Below, piece by piece: positions 27,281 through 37,377 of a stretch of 64,000 bases of DNA. Position 1 is the stretch's first letter, and every line of letters begins with the position of its first letter. Source of the DNA: Candidatus Enterococcus myersii. GTDB taxonomy: Bacteria; Bacillota; Bacilli; Lactobacillales; Enterococcaceae. A model generated the notes under the pieces. That model saw nothing but the letters and a program-made list of their open reading frames with translations, was not told the DNA's origin and searched no databases. The stretch covers positions 1 to 64,000 of the forward strand of contig NZ_JAFLVT010000005.1 of NCBI RefSeq assembly GCF_017316025.1, written 5' to 3'. The position numbers were made by a program, and so were the translations under genes.

Positions 27281-27330
27281 AAAATACGCGGCTCTCATTA
27301 GTTTGTCCGATGAGAGCCGCGTATTTTTTA
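27281..27330. terminator. Bidirectional terminator between pheT and the DUF1275 gene
   Basis: A perfect 18-bp stem (27281-27298/27310-27327) with 11-base loop, A-run and T-run on its two sides. It overlaps the stop of the convergent gene. Confidence 0.95.
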
Positions 27331-27996
27331 ATTCTCTTTAGTGTGGAGGATAAACAGTGGGATTACTAGGACAACTGCTGACACGATAATTGTAGCTGTG
27401 CCTAAGCGATTGCCTAAAAGGCTATTTAAAGTAGCGCTAGTAACAAAACTTAAAATAACAATAGCAGTATCATTGAATTTGGCTTTAGCTTTTTCATCGT
27501 GATGAATAAAGGCATCCCAAGATGTTTCCCCTAAGGTACGTAAATTTCCCGTCATCATCAAAGAGGTAAAAGGTCCAGCATGAAGTTTACGGAATTCTTG
27601 TAACTGCGCAGCCGCAGCAAAAGAAAGTAATGCACTAGCCAGTTTATCAGAAATATAAGGAGATAAAAAAGCAGTAAGGAGCATTAAAATAATTTCAATA
27701 ATTAAGACTAATTTTTGCCGACTGCGTAAACTGGTTTCATCTTTTAAGTGGTGTTGCAAAAAACGTGTGGCAACACTACCGATAAAAAAAGCACTAATCG
27801 GCACAATAAACCGAAGCAATGCTCCAAAATTACCGTGACCTAGATTTAAACCTAATAAAATGAAATTCCCTGTTTGTAGACCGGCAAAAACTTCACCGTG
27901 AAAAAGGTAAGTATAGGCATCTAAACCACCAGCTGCGGCGGCTAAAAAAACACCAATGATCAATCGTTCGTGTAAAGGATATTCTTTATCCTTCAT
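27328..27996 (-). CDS. YoaK/DUF1275 family membrane protein
   Basis: The start chosen is ATG at 27996 behind GAGGTG; an in-frame extension of 21 codons lacks a ribosome site. The 222-residue product has six hydrophobic segments and the DUF1275 signature AAGGLDAYTYLFHGEVFAG followed by QTGNFILLG near the N-terminus and TGNLRTLG in the second half, an internal repeat. The family is an integral membrane group of unknown activity. It is convergent with pheT and has no operon partner. Confidence 0.85.
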   Translation of the reverse strand: MKDKEYPLHERLIIGVFLAAAAGGLDAYTYLFHGEVFAGLQTGNFILLGLNLGHGNFGALLRFIVPISAFFIGSVATRFLQHHLKDETSLRSRQKLVLIIEIILMLLTAFLSPYISDKLASALLSFAAAAQLQEFRKLHAGPFTSLMMTGNLRTLGETSWDAFIHHDEKAKAKFNDTAIVILSFVTSATLNSLLGNRLGTATIIVSAVVLVIPLFILHTKEN

Positions 27997-28181
27997 TTTT
28001 ATCACCTCATTATCTTTGCCATACATATTAAATTTAGCCCCACTTCGGGCATTTGACAACTGATTTGACTTAGAAAAAATTGGTGAAATAAAAGTGATAC
28101 GATCTAAATTTGAAAGCAGAAAAGTTCAAAGGGAAAATTAAAATCTGTACTTTTTGCTGAGAAATTTATGCGTCTACAAGG

Positions 28182-28302
28182 CAAAAAAATAAAAAAGGCT
28201 TTGCAAAGGTACTTAACTTTTGAACAATAAGAACGAAATATTAAACATTGCGTCGCAAATGTTTAATATTTATTTATTGTAAGTAAAGTGCTTTTGCAAA
28301 GC
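28182..28302 (-). terminator. Very long two-part hairpin terminator of trpS
   Basis: Arms pair in four blocks: GCTTTGCAAA (28198-28207/28293-28302), TACTT (28210-28214/28281-28285), ACAATAA (28224-28230/28274-28280) and a perfect 14-bp inner stem (28236-28249/28258-28271). On the minus strand a T-rich run follows. At 105 bases it is far longer than an ordinary terminator. Confidence 0.7.
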
Positions 28303-28385
28303 TAGACATGGATAATCTTTTGTAAAACAATTTAACCATGTAGGAATTTTAGATGTTTTTTATAACACAGTCGACAAAAAGTATT

Positions 28386-29402
<1,017 letters not shown>

Positions 29403-29436
29403 TCACCTTTTTCTAAATTCTATTCTCACATATGTC

Positions 29437-29465
29437 AGTGTACCTTTTTTTAAACTTTCCGGCAA
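29437..29465 (-). promoter_or_regulatory. Plausible promoter of trpS
   Basis: Minus-strand TTGCCG (29460-29465), 17 bases, TACACT (29437-29442), with four of six matches at each element. Confidence 0.45.
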
Positions 29466-29574
29466 CTGCCAAAAAGGCAAATAACTGGAAATTGAAAAGT
29501 AAAACTGGGAAAATAAGAAAATAGCTGAAAAGTAGTTTTTTAGAATTGGAAAACGCATACAACTTACATCCCTA

Positions 29575-29621
29575 TGTCAGAAAAGTTCTCAAAATTCTCC
29601 GTTGTTATTGTCAGAAAAGTT
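29575..29621 (+). promoter_or_regulatory. 13-base direct repeat, CodY-box-like
   Basis: TGTCAGAAAAGTT occurs at 29575-29587 and 29609-29621, 34 bases apart. The second copy, extended to TATTGTCAGAAAAGT (29606-29620), matches 12 of 15 positions of the CodY box AATTTTCWGAAAATT; the first matches 10. It lies upstream of the amino-acid ABC operon promoter. Confidence 0.45.
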
Positions 29622-29651
29622 AGTCAATTCTAATTTTTTTTGCGAAAAAAC

Positions 29652-29681
29652 TTTACAAACGTTTTTTAATTTGCTTATAAT
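29652..29681 (+). promoter_or_regulatory. Promoter of the amino-acid ABC operon
   Basis: TTTACA (29652-29657), 18-base spacer, TATAAT (29676-29681). Confidence 0.75.
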
Positions 29682-29735
29682 ACTACTTAAACTAAAACAT
29701 CAATAGATTTTAAACTTAAAACAGGAGTGACGCCA

Positions 29736-30473
29736 ATGTCTATGATCGAATTTCAAAACGTGGAAAAATACTACGGTAAATTCCATGCGCTAAAAAATAT
29801 TAATTTAAATTTCGAAAAAGGTGAAGTAGTCGTGGTTATCGGACCTTCTGGTTCAGGAAAAAGTACGATGCTGCGCTGTATCAACGGTTTAGAACGTATT
29901 TCTTCTGGTCATTTATTGATAAATGACCACGATCTTTACAGCAAAAATAGTAAACTGACAGAAATCAGAAAAAACATCGGGATGGTTTTTCAACACTTTA
30001 ATTTATATCCCAACAAGACAGTGTTAGAAAATATTACATTAGCCCCCATTAAAGTTTTGAAACAAAATGAACAAGATGCCATCGCCCTTGCAGAACGCTT
30101 GTTAGATCGTGTCGGAATGTTAGATAAAAAGGATTCTTATCCGTCAATGTTATCTGGCGGACAACAACAACGTGTTGCTATTGCCCGTGGTCTTGCAATG
30201 CAGCCACAAATGCTTTTGTTTGATGAACCAACCTCAGCATTGGATCCAGAAATGATTGGTGATGTGCTAAATGTCATGAAAAAAATCGCCAAAGATGGAA
30301 TGTCCATGATTGTAGTTACCCATGAAATGGGCTTTGCCAAAGAAGTGGCTGACCGGGTCGTCTTCATGGCTGATGGTGAAGTGGTTGAAGAAAGTCGCGA
30401 CGTTGAGAACTTCTTTAATAATCCGAAAACGGACCGAGCAAAACAATTTATCAGTAAAGTTATCAATCATTAA
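29736..30473 (+). CDS. Polar amino-acid ABC transporter ATP-binding protein (GlnQ-like)
   Basis: The start chosen is ATG at 29736, eight bases after AGGAG; GTG at 29727 overlaps the site. The 245-residue product carries Walker [10 protein letters not shown]-loop [12 protein letters not shown], signature LSGGQQQRVAIARGLAM and Walker [13 protein letters not shown], with the [24 protein letters not shown] tail characteristic of the PAAT (glutamine/glutamate/arginine) family, kept here as family description. First gene of a four-gene uptake operon. Possible CodY control upstream would fit starvation-induced import. Confidence 0.93.
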   Translation: MSMIEFQNVEKYYGKFHALKNINLNFEKGEVVVVIGPSGSGKSTMLRCINGLERISSGHLLINDHDLYSKNSKLTEIRKNIGMVFQHFNLYPNKTVLENITLAPIKVLKQNEQDAIALAERLLDRVGMLDKKDSYPSMLSGGQQQRVAIARGLAMQPQMLLFDEPTSALDPEMIGDVLNVMKKIAKDGMSMIVVTHEMGFAKEVADRVVFMADGEVVEESRDVENFFNNPKTDRAKQFISKVINH

Positions 30474-30524
30474 TATTGTTTTGGTTTTGTTTGTTTTGCA
30501 ATCGTAAGGATCGGAGGAAAGTTA

Positions 30525-31331
30525 ATGAAAAAAATCTTTTCATTTGTGTTTGGGCTTGCAGCAGTACTGCTTATATTAAGTGGTTGTGGAAAGAGCGTTG
30601 CAGACCAAGATATTTCAAAAGTTAGTAAAGAAAACAACCAGATTATTTGGGGCGTAAAATACGATACCCGTCTGTTTGGTATGATGGATGTCACGACCAA
30701 TGAAGTAAAGGGGTTTGATATTGATATTGCCAGAGCTATCACAGAAAAAATTCTTGGACGGGACGGCAATGCAATTTTTGTGGAAGTAACTTCTAAAACT
30801 CGGATTCCCTTGTTAAAAAACGGAAATATCGATGCGATTATTGCTACTATGACGATTACAGAAGAACGTAAAAAACAAGTGAATTTTTCCCAAGTCTATT
30901 TTGATGCTGGCCAATCTTTACTGGTACCAAAAGATAGTAAAATTACCGGAGTGGATAGTTTAACTGGTGATGATACAGTACTAGCAGTTAAAGGTTCCAC
31001 CTCTGCCGTGAATATTCGGCAACATGCTCCAGATGCTAAAATTTTGGAGTTGGAAAATTATGCCGAAGCTTTCACTGCTTTGCAGTCAGGACAAGGCGAT
31101 GCCATGACGACTGATAATGCTATCTTGTTGGGGATGGCCTCTGAAAATAAAAACTATAAATTAACGGGTAGTACATTTACAGAAGAACCATATGGTATTG
31201 CCATTAATAAAGGTCAAGACAACTTTTTAAAAGAAGTAAATAAAGCACTAGATGAAATGCATCAAGATGGCACGTATGATGAAATTTATAGCAAGTGGTT
31301 CCCAAATGACAACACTGGGAAAGTAAAATAA
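30525..31331 (+). CDS. Amino-acid ABC transporter substrate-binding lipoprotein
   Basis: 268 residues, GGAGG site. Lipoprotein signal with lipobox LSGC21. The mature protein has the family 3 binding-protein fold (SBP_bac_3): GFDIDIARAITEKI, ATMTITEERKKQVNFSQVYFDAGQSL and the hinge-proximal VKGSTSAVN. It captures a polar amino acid outside the membrane; glutamate or glutamine is likely from family and neighbours but the specificity cannot be read here. Confidence 0.92.
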   Translation: MKKIFSFVFGLAAVLLILSGCGKSVADQDISKVSKENNQIIWGVKYDTRLFGMMDVTTNEVKGFDIDIARAITEKILGRDGNAIFVEVTSKTRIPLLKNGNIDAIIATMTITEERKKQVNFSQVYFDAGQSLLVPKDSKITGVDSLTGDDTVLAVKGSTSAVNIRQHAPDAKILELENYAEAFTALQSGQGDAMTTDNAILLGMASENKNYKLTGSTFTEEPYGIAINKGQDNFLKEVNKALDEMHQDGTYDEIYSKWFPNDNTGKVK

Positions 31332-31343
31332 AGGAGGCCAGTT

Positions 31344-31991
31344 ATGCTGACATTATTTCAAGAATACAGCGGTATGTTTTTTGAAGGGTTCAAATTTACA
31401 ATTTATTCCAGTATAATTGCCCTTTTCTTTAGCCTGATTATCGGTACGTTAATGGCAATTTTACAATTGTCCAGCAACCGCGTGATAAAATTTTTGGCAC
31501 AGGCTTATGTTGAGTTTTTCCGGAATATTCCATTATTGATTATTGCGATGTTTTTCTTTGTCGTAGTTCCGCTATATTGGGTGCAAATTGATGGATTTCA
31601 AGCCGGAACGATTGGTTTGATTATTTATACATCAGCTTTTATTGCCGAAACGGTACGTTCTGGTATTCAAACGGTGCCAAGCGGACAGACAGAAGCGGGA
31701 CTTTCACAAGGCCTAACTTATAGTCAAACGATGCGCTACATTGTGTTACCACAAGCTTTCAAAATCGTAGTGCCGCCATTAGGCAATCAGTTTATTAATT
31801 TAGTGAAAAACTCTTCTGTTTTGGCAATGGTAGCTGGTCTTGATTTGATGTATCAAGGGGACTTGATTGCCAGCACGACGTTTAATACTTTTGATACGTA
31901 TATCATTGTTGCACTATTTTATTTGGTTTTAACATTGCCACTTTCATACTTAATGAATCACTTAGAGAAAAAATGGGCCATAACAGGCTAG
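31344..31991 (+). CDS. Amino-acid ABC transporter permease 1
   Basis: 215 residues, AAGGAGG site. Membrane protein with about five transmembrane segments and the HisMQ-type permease EAA loop (SGQTEAGLSQGLTYSQTMRYI) that contacts the ATPase. The FFRNIPLLI element near the middle is typical of the PAAT family. It probably forms a heterodimeric channel with the following gene. Confidence 0.93.
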   Translation: MLTLFQEYSGMFFEGFKFTIYSSIIALFFSLIIGTLMAILQLSSNRVIKFLAQAYVEFFRNIPLLIIAMFFFVVVPLYWVQIDGFQAGTIGLIIYTSAFIAETVRSGIQTVPSGQTEAGLSQGLTYSQTMRYIVLPQAFKIVVPPLGNQFINLVKNSSVLAMVAGLDLMYQGDLIASTTFNTFDTYIIVALFYLVLTLPLSYLMNHLEKKWAITG

Positions 31992-32006
31992 AAAGGAGCG
32001 GATTAA

Positions 32007-32663
32007 ATGAACTTTTTTGATGCATTTTCATTTGTTAATATGCGTTTTTTAATGGATGGGTTACGAGTAACGGTTGAAGTTTCGGTGTTATCGATTATTT
32101 TTAGCTTTATTGTTGGTGGCTTTATCGGCGTGATTCGTTTTAGTAATATCCCATTTTTATCCAAAATTTTGGGGATAGTGATTGATGTTATTCGAAATTT
32201 ACCGTTGTTACTCATTATTTTCTTCACGTATTTTGCTTTGCCGCAAATTGGTATCCGCTTTGATATTTTCTGGTCAGCTGTGGTGGCATTGACTATTTTT
32301 GAATCTGCGATGCTGTCAGAGGTTTTTCGGGCGGGGTTAAATGCAGTTCCAAAAGGTCAGATGGAAGCAGGGCTATCCACCGGTCTAACCTATGTTGAGA
32401 CAATGCGGTCGATTGTTATTCCTCAGGCGTTCAAATCAATGATCCCTGCAATTGTTAGTCAGTTAATTTCTTTGATTAAAGATACTTCCTTGGCCGTAAT
32501 TATTTCATTACCTGAGCTGACACATAATGCTAAGATTATTTACGGTCAAAATGAAAATTATGTTTTACCAATGTTCTTGGCGATGACAATTGCATATTTT
32601 ATCGTCTGTTACGCATTGTCCCTTGTTTCAAAATATTTGGAAACAAGACAATATAATTATTAA
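32007..32663 (+). CDS. Amino-acid ABC transporter permease 2
   Basis: 218 residues, AAGGAG site. Second HisMQ-type permease: VIRNLPLLLIIFF in the N-terminal half and the EAA loop KGQMEAGLSTGLTYVETMRSIV. It completes the operon, which ends in a long terminator at 32674-32730. Confidence 0.93.
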   Translation: MNFFDAFSFVNMRFLMDGLRVTVEVSVLSIIFSFIVGGFIGVIRFSNIPFLSKILGIVIDVIRNLPLLLIIFFTYFALPQIGIRFDIFWSAVVALTIFESAMLSEVFRAGLNAVPKGQMEAGLSTGLTYVETMRSIVIPQAFKSMIPAIVSQLISLIKDTSLAVIISLPELTHNAKIIYGQNENYVLPMFLAMTIAYFIVCYALSLVSKYLETRQYNY

Positions 32664-32673
32664 GTCTTCATTG

Positions 32674-32730
32674 CCAGTCTTTTTTTCTTAAGTGAACTTT
32701 AACGCTTAAGAAAAGAAGACTGGATTTTTT
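32674..32730 (+). terminator. Terminator of the amino-acid ABC operon
   Basis: CCAGTCTT and CTTAAG arms (32674-32692) pair with CTTAAG and AGAAGACTGG (32704-32723), followed by ATTTTTT. Confidence 0.85.
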
Positions 32731-32852
32731 GGCGCAAAATAAGTTGCTGCTATTTTTAGAAAACTTAAATGGCTTTTTGGCGGGCAAAGAGACAGGACTT
32801 GAAAAAAAACTTAAAAAAAGCGAAAATAGAGACATTGGAATGAAATAAACCA

Positions 32853-32879
32853 GTTTGAAATATCTTGCTTATTTCAAAC
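32853..32879 (+). promoter_or_regulatory. Hairpin just upstream of the murI ribosome site
   Basis: GTTTGAAATA (32853-32862) pairs perfectly with TATTTCAAAC (32870-32879) around a 7-base loop; the ribosome site starts five bases later. It may protect the transcript or modulate translation. Confidence 0.45.
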
Positions 32880-32896
32880 ATCAAAGGATGAAGAGT

Positions 32897-33709
32897 ATGG
32901 GAAATAAGCACGCAATCGGTCTAATTGATTCCGGTGTGGGCGGATTGACCGTTTTAAAAGAAGCATTAAAACAATTACCAAATGAAAACTTGATTTATCT
33001 TGGTGACACCGCGCGTTGTCCTTATGGTCCAAGGCCCGCTGACCAGGTAATTGAATTTACAAGACAGATGACACAATTTTTGGTTCAAAAAAATATCAAA
33101 TTACTCGTAATTGCTTGTAACACCGCTACTGCGGTTGCTTTAGATGTTATTCGCCAAGAGGTCGCTATTCCAGTAGTCGGTGTTATTCTACCGGGAACTA
33201 GGGCGGCTGTGAAAACTACCCAAAATCATCAGGTTGCTGTGATCGGAACAGAAGGAACCATTAAAAGCGCTTCTTATCAAAAGGCAATTCAAAGCAAAAT
33301 GCCAAATGTTAAAGTATATAGTTTAGCTTGTCCCAAATTTGTCTCCTTGGTGGAAAGTAATCAATTTTTATCACCAGTAGCAAAAAAAGTGGTCGCTGAA
33401 ACATTATTACCTTTGCAATATAGCGGGATGGATACTTTAATTTTAGGCTGTACACATTATCCTTTATTGCGGCCGATTATTCAAAACGTGGTGGGCAGTC
33501 AGGTGCATTTAATTGACTCTGGTGCGGAAACAGTAGGAGAAGTTAGTGTTTTGTTAGATTATTTTGAAATTGCCAATAGCATTGACAATAAAACGCCAAA
33601 CTATGAATTTTATACGACGGGTTCAACTAAAATGTTTGATGAGATTGCCAATGAATGGTTAGACAATATTTCGGTAAAATCAAAACATGTAGATTTAGAA
33701 AGGGATTAA
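32897..33709 (+). CDS. murI: Glutamate racemase
   Basis: The start chosen is ATG at 32897, eight bases after AAAGGA. The 270-residue product contains both catalytic cysteines: Cys74 in VIACNTATA and Cys185 in LGCTHYPLL, plus the substrate loop DSGVGGLTV and [10 protein letters not shown]. It makes D-glutamate for peptidoglycan. It lies four bases before the RNase PH-RdgB fusion, so these are probably cotranscribed, a common arrangement in Lactobacillales. Confidence 0.96.
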   Translation: MGNKHAIGLIDSGVGGLTVLKEALKQLPNENLIYLGDTARCPYGPRPADQVIEFTRQMTQFLVQKNIKLLVIACNTATAVALDVIRQEVAIPVVGVILPGTRAAVKTTQNHQVAVIGTEGTIKSASYQKAIQSKMPNVKVYSLACPKFVSLVESNQFLSPVAKKVVAETLLPLQYSGMDTLILGCTHYPLLRPIIQNVVGSQVHLIDSGAETVGEVSVLLDYFEIANSIDNKTPNYEFYTTGSTKMFDEIANEWLDNISVKSKHVDLERD

Positions 33710-33713
33710 TAAA

Positions 33714-35060
33714 ATGAGACATGACGGACGTGGGGTACAACAAATTCGCCCCGTAACAATTAAAACCAATGTATTTAAACATCCAGAAGGCTCAGTGATG
33801 ATTTCATTTGGTGATACACAAGTTGTATGTTCTGCCACAATTGAAGAGCGAGTGCCACCTTTTTTAAAAGGTACTGGCAAAGGTTGGGTAAATGCGGAAT
33901 ATAGTATGTTGCCTCGCGCGACCCAAACTCGCAATCGCCGTGAAAGTGCCAAAGGCAAACTTTCTGGTCGAACGATGGAAATTCAACGTCTCATTGCCCG
34001 TTCGTTACGTGCGGTCGTGGATTTAGAAAAGTTGGGAGAACGGAGTATTATCGTTGACTGTGACGTTTTACAAGCCGATGGCGGCACTAGAACCACAAGT
34101 ATTACGGGTGCCTTTGTTGCTTTACGTCTAGCAGTAAATAAGCTGCTTCAAAAAAATGAACTAACGGAAGATCCGATTAAAGAACATTTAGCTGCAATTA
34201 GCGTGGGCATTTTAGCCGATGGCACTTGTGTAACGGACTTGGATTATAGTGAAGATTTTAAAGCTTGTGTTGATATGAATGTTGTGATGACAGAAAGTGG
34301 GCAATTTGTCGAGCTACAAGGAACCGGTGAAGAAAGTACTTTTAACGGTGAAGAATTAAATGAAATGCTAGTTTATGCAAAACAGGCAATTCATGATTTG
34401 GTTGCCTTTCAAAAAGAAGCGCTATTAGGAAACGCTGAACTTGAAAATGTCCTTGCAAAAGACGATGCCAAATCAATTGTAATTGCCACTAAAAATCCCG
34501 GTAAAGCAAAGGAATTTGAAGCCCTTTTTAGCGACTATCAAGTTAAAACATTATTAGACTACCCGGAAATTCCTGAAGTAGAAGAAACCGGGCACACTTT
34601 TGAAGAAAATGCGCGATTAAAGGCTGAAACAATTGCGCAATTATTAAATCGCCCTGTGCTAGCAGATGATTCTGGCTTAGCAGTCGACTCCTTAAATGGT
34701 ATGCCAGGTGTCTATTCAGCTCGTTTTGCCGGTGAAATGAAAAGTGATGCAGCCAACAATGCTAAATTGTTACATGAATTAACCAATGTTCCCGATGAAG
34801 ATAGAAATGCGCATTTTCACTGCACGTTGGTTTTTGCTGCCCCTAAAAAAGAAAGTCTTGTCGTTTCGGCTGACTGGCCAGGGAAAATTGGTCGAATTCC
34901 AAGAGGCGATCATGGCTTTGGTTATGACCCGCTATTTATTCCTCAAGGGATGAAAAAGACAGCTGCCGAATTAAGTGCTGCTGAAAAAAATGCGATTAGT
35001 CATCGTGGGCAAGCACTGAAAAAACTGCAAAAGAGTTGGCAGACATGGTTAGAAGGATAA
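33714..35060 (+). CDS. Fused RNase PH / XTP-dITP diphosphatase
   Basis: 448 residues. Residues 1-245 are RNase PH ([46 protein letters not shown]), which trims tRNA 3' ends phosphorolytically. From about 252 the RdgB/Ham1 domain begins ([47 protein letters not shown]), hydrolysing non-canonical purine triphosphates. A single frame runs through both, so this is a true fusion, known from other enterococci. It overlaps or nearly abuts the downstream phosphodiesterase gene. Confidence 0.95.
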   Translation: MRHDGRGVQQIRPVTIKTNVFKHPEGSVMISFGDTQVVCSATIEERVPPFLKGTGKGWVNAEYSMLPRATQTRNRRESAKGKLSGRTMEIQRLIARSLRAVVDLEKLGERSIIVDCDVLQADGGTRTTSITGAFVALRLAVNKLLQKNELTEDPIKEHLAAISVGILADGTCVTDLDYSEDFKACVDMNVVMTESGQFVELQGTGEESTFNGEELNEMLVYAKQAIHDLVAFQKEALLGNAELENVLAKDDAKSIVIATKNPGKAKEFEALFSDYQVKTLLDYPEIPEVEETGHTFEENARLKAETIAQLLNRPVLADDSGLAVDSLNGMPGVYSARFAGEMKSDAANNAKLLHELTNVPDEDRNAHFHCTLVFAAPKKESLVVSADWPGKIGRIPRGDHGFGYDPLFIPQGMKKTAAELSAAEKNAISHRGQALKKLQKSWQTWLEG

Positions 35061-35104
35061 AAAATCTTTTTAAAGTTTTTCAAAACAAACAAGAGGAGCG
35101 CAAT

Positions 35105-35617
35105 ATGAAATATTTAGTAGTCAGTGATAATCACGGGGATCGTGAAATTTTAGTTGATATTTTGCAGCGTCGCCGTGATGAAGTGGATTATTTCTTTCAT
35201 TGTGGGGATTCAGAGTTACCAAGTAATGATGAATTGTTTCAAACTTACAATGTCGTGACAGGCAACTGTGATTTTGATCCTGGTTTTAAGTCCCATTTAG
35301 TTATGAAGACACCCCTAGACACGATTTATATGACCCACGGACATTTATCTAATGTTCGCTTTGGCTTAACCCAGATTTCTTTAGAGGCTAAAGCCGAAAA
35401 TGCTGATATTTGCCTTTTTGGTCATACGCATCAAATTGGTTGCGAAGCAGTTAAGGGATGTTTGTATTTGAATCCGGGCAGTATCTCACAACCAAGAGGT
35501 CCCATTCAAATTCAAAGCTATGCGATTATCGAAAGTTCAGCTGATAGTTGGGAAGTGCAATATTACGACCGCGCCCATGCAGCCGTTAGTGATTTGCATT
35601 TCCACTTTAAAAAGTAA
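35105..35617 (+). CDS. YfcE/MJ0936-type metallophosphoesterase
   Basis: The start chosen is ATG at 35105 behind GAGGAG; a longer frame reaches into the upstream gene. The 170-residue product has metal-binding motifs VVSDNHGD (D-x-H), HCGDSE (G-D), VTGNCD (G-N-C-D), MTHGH and FGHTHQ, typical of single-domain YfcE phosphodiesterases. In vivo substrate unknown. It is likely part of the murI operon. Confidence 0.9.
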   Translation: MKYLVVSDNHGDREILVDILQRRRDEVDYFFHCGDSELPSNDELFQTYNVVTGNCDFDPGFKSHLVMKTPLDTIYMTHGHLSNVRFGLTQISLEAKAENADICLFGHTHQIGCEAVKGCLYLNPGSISQPRGPIQIQSYAIIESSADSWEVQYYDRAHAAVSDLHFHFKK

Positions 35618-35715
35618 TCTGTAAGATTTTCATAAGGCGCGTAAGACAAGATGTTTCCCCTTACAATTTTTTGTACAATAAGGTTGTATGTTGGGTGGAA
35701 ATGGAGGCAATCAAT

Positions 35716-36213
35716 TTGATAGGAACCACTGTCCAAGAACTTTTGTTAGAAAATCAAGATAATTTTTTAGTACCAGCAGAAAACGTTGCATCTTTAATGT
35801 ATTCCAATCCGTTAGATCACGCATTGTTAGTTTTATCAAAAGTCGGCTATTCAAAAATTCCGGTTTTAGATAAAGATGATCGCTTTGTCGGTTTAATCGG
35901 CTTAAATGATATAGTCGGAAAAATGATTGATTTAAGAAGAATTGATACCGATAATCTAGCAGGGTTAACGGTGGCAGACGTGATGGAAATTGGCGTAGAT
36001 TATGCCAGAGAAGATGCTGATCTAGAAGATATTTTACATCTCTTAGTGAATAATGCTTTTTTACCAATTGTAAACAGTGAACGCATTTTTGTGGGAATTA
36101 TTACCCGCAAAGAAGTTTTAAAAGCTACGAATCATTTGGTTCATGAACTAGAAAAGCGATATGAATTGGTGGATAAGACAGAAAAAAAGAAAGATAAACT
36201 CTTTGTCATTTAA
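35716..36213 (+). CDS. CBS-domain protein (CbpB/DarB-like)
   Basis: The start chosen is TTG at 35716, eight bases after GGAGG; an ATG at 35701 overlaps that site. The 165-residue product is a pair of CBS domains (about 20-75 and 85-145) with KIPVLDKDDRFVGLIGLNDI and FLPIVNSERIFVGIITRKEV. Stand-alone two-CBS proteins of this size in Firmicutes (DarB, CbpB) bind cyclic di-AMP and regulate (p)ppGpp synthetase. That role is inferred from family. Ends in a strong terminator. Confidence 0.85.
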   Translation: MIGTTVQELLLENQDNFLVPAENVASLMYSNPLDHALLVLSKVGYSKIPVLDKDDRFVGLIGLNDIVGKMIDLRRIDTDNLAGLTVADVMEIGVDYAREDADLEDILHLLVNNAFLPIVNSERIFVGIITRKEVLKATNHLVHELEKRYELVDKTEKKKDKLFVI

Positions 36214-36232
36214 AGACGGAAAGTTAAAAATG

Positions 36233-36280
36233 ACCCGTCAACAATGTCTGATTAGGCATTGTTGACGGGTTATTTGTTTT
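36233..36280 (+). terminator. Terminator of the murI-region operon
   Basis: Perfect 14-bp stem (36233-36246/36257-36270) with 10-base loop, then TATTTGTTTT. Confidence 0.9.
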
Positions 36281-36312
36281 AAAAACGTAGTTAGAATCGA
36301 TTAAATTGAAAC

Positions 36313-37230
36313 TTATTTTGCTGCAGGTAAAATTGGTGTTGCTGGAATGGATAGGTCAGCTGCATTTAATTCATTAATGGCGGCTGTTAACAGATCTTCT
36401 TTTATTTTGAACTGTTGGCCATTTAAGACATAAAAAGTAGTGCGAATCGCATAATTACTATTGCCTAAATCAACCAAGCCGAAAATAGTGGGTTCGGTTT
36501 GAATTTCTTCTTGATAGGTTTTTGCAATTTGATCATTGGCACGTTTTATAGCAGTTTTGATTTTATCTAAGCCTTCGTTGGGGTCAATTCGAACATCGAC
36601 AATGACTTGCATATTAGAGCGGGAATTATTACTGATGGTAGTAATATTACGGTTGGGAATAAAGTGAACAGTCCCATTAGCCGAGCGTAGTTCTAACGTG
36701 CGAATGCCGACAGAAGTAACCGTTCCTTCAATAGCTAAATTACTTAAAATAATATAGTCGCCTACATCAATTTGCTGTTCCATGATGATGAAAAAACCGG
36801 TAATAATATCATTCATGAAGCCCTGTGCCCCAAGACCAATAGCTAAACCGGCAATTCCTGCCCCAGCTAGTAGTGAGCCAACAGGAACACCAAGAGTAGA
36901 AAGTAGGGAATAGATGAAGAAAAAGCCTAATGTGTAATGAATGACATTGCGGATTAAAGTATTCAATGTATTCATCCGGCTTTCGCTGAATTTTTGTCTT
37001 TTTTGATAGGATTGATAGCTGCGTTCTACTAAAAAATCACAAAGACGCAATAAGACGCTAAATAAAATGATCAAAAAGATAATCATTAGTCCTTTTGAAA
37101 TGAGCAATCCGGTGACATTCTCCCAATTGATAGTTCCCCACCAACGTTGAAAAGCATTCAATTGTCGGACTGCTGGCTCTGTAATACCTGAACTGGTAGA
37201 GTCGGTTGTTTGTGCTGCAATGTGTAACAT
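36313..37230 (-). CDS. Small-conductance mechanosensitive channel (MscS family)
   Basis: The start chosen is ATG at 37230 behind GGGAGG. The 305-residue product has three transmembrane segments, with the pore-lining TM3 (VGSLLAGAGIAGLAIGLGAQGFMNDIITGFFI, abbreviated here as Gly/Ala-rich, residues near 113-135), followed by the MscS beta domain (VGDYIILSNLAIEGTVTSVGI) and C-terminal alpha/beta cage. It relieves osmotic pressure. Downstream gene is convergent; upstream lies the terminator of the Na/Pi gene. Confidence 0.92.
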   Translation of the reverse strand: MLHIAAQTTDSTSSGITEPAVRQLNAFQRWWGTINWENVTGLLISKGLMIIFLIILFSVLLRLCDFLVERSYQSYQKRQKFSESRMNTLNTLIRNVIHYTLGFFFIYSLLSTLGVPVGSLLAGAGIAGLAIGLGAQGFMNDIITGFFIIMEQQIDVGDYIILSNLAIEGTVTSVGIRTLELRSANGTVHFIPNRNITTISNNSRSNMQVIVDVRIDPNEGLDKIKTAIKRANDQIAKTYQEEIQTEPTIFGLVDLGNSNYAIRTTFYVLNGQQFKIKEDLLTAAINELNAADLSIPATPILPAAK

Positions 37231-37305
37231 CAAAATCCTCCCTTAAAATCCGTTGTTCCGATTCTAATAAATCTTCTGCACTATTTATCTTAACAAAAAG
37301 AGCAT

Positions 37306-37334
37306 AAAAAAACTGCCAATTTGCTGGCAGTTTT
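37306..37334 (-). terminator. Terminator of the Na/Pi cotransporter gene
   Basis: AAAACTGCCA (37309-37318) pairs with TGGCAGTTTT (37325-37334); on the minus strand a T-run follows. Confidence 0.85.
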
Positions 37335-37377
37335 CTATTTTTTTAATTGTTTGGCTTGGTTATTCCAAAAGCGTTCT

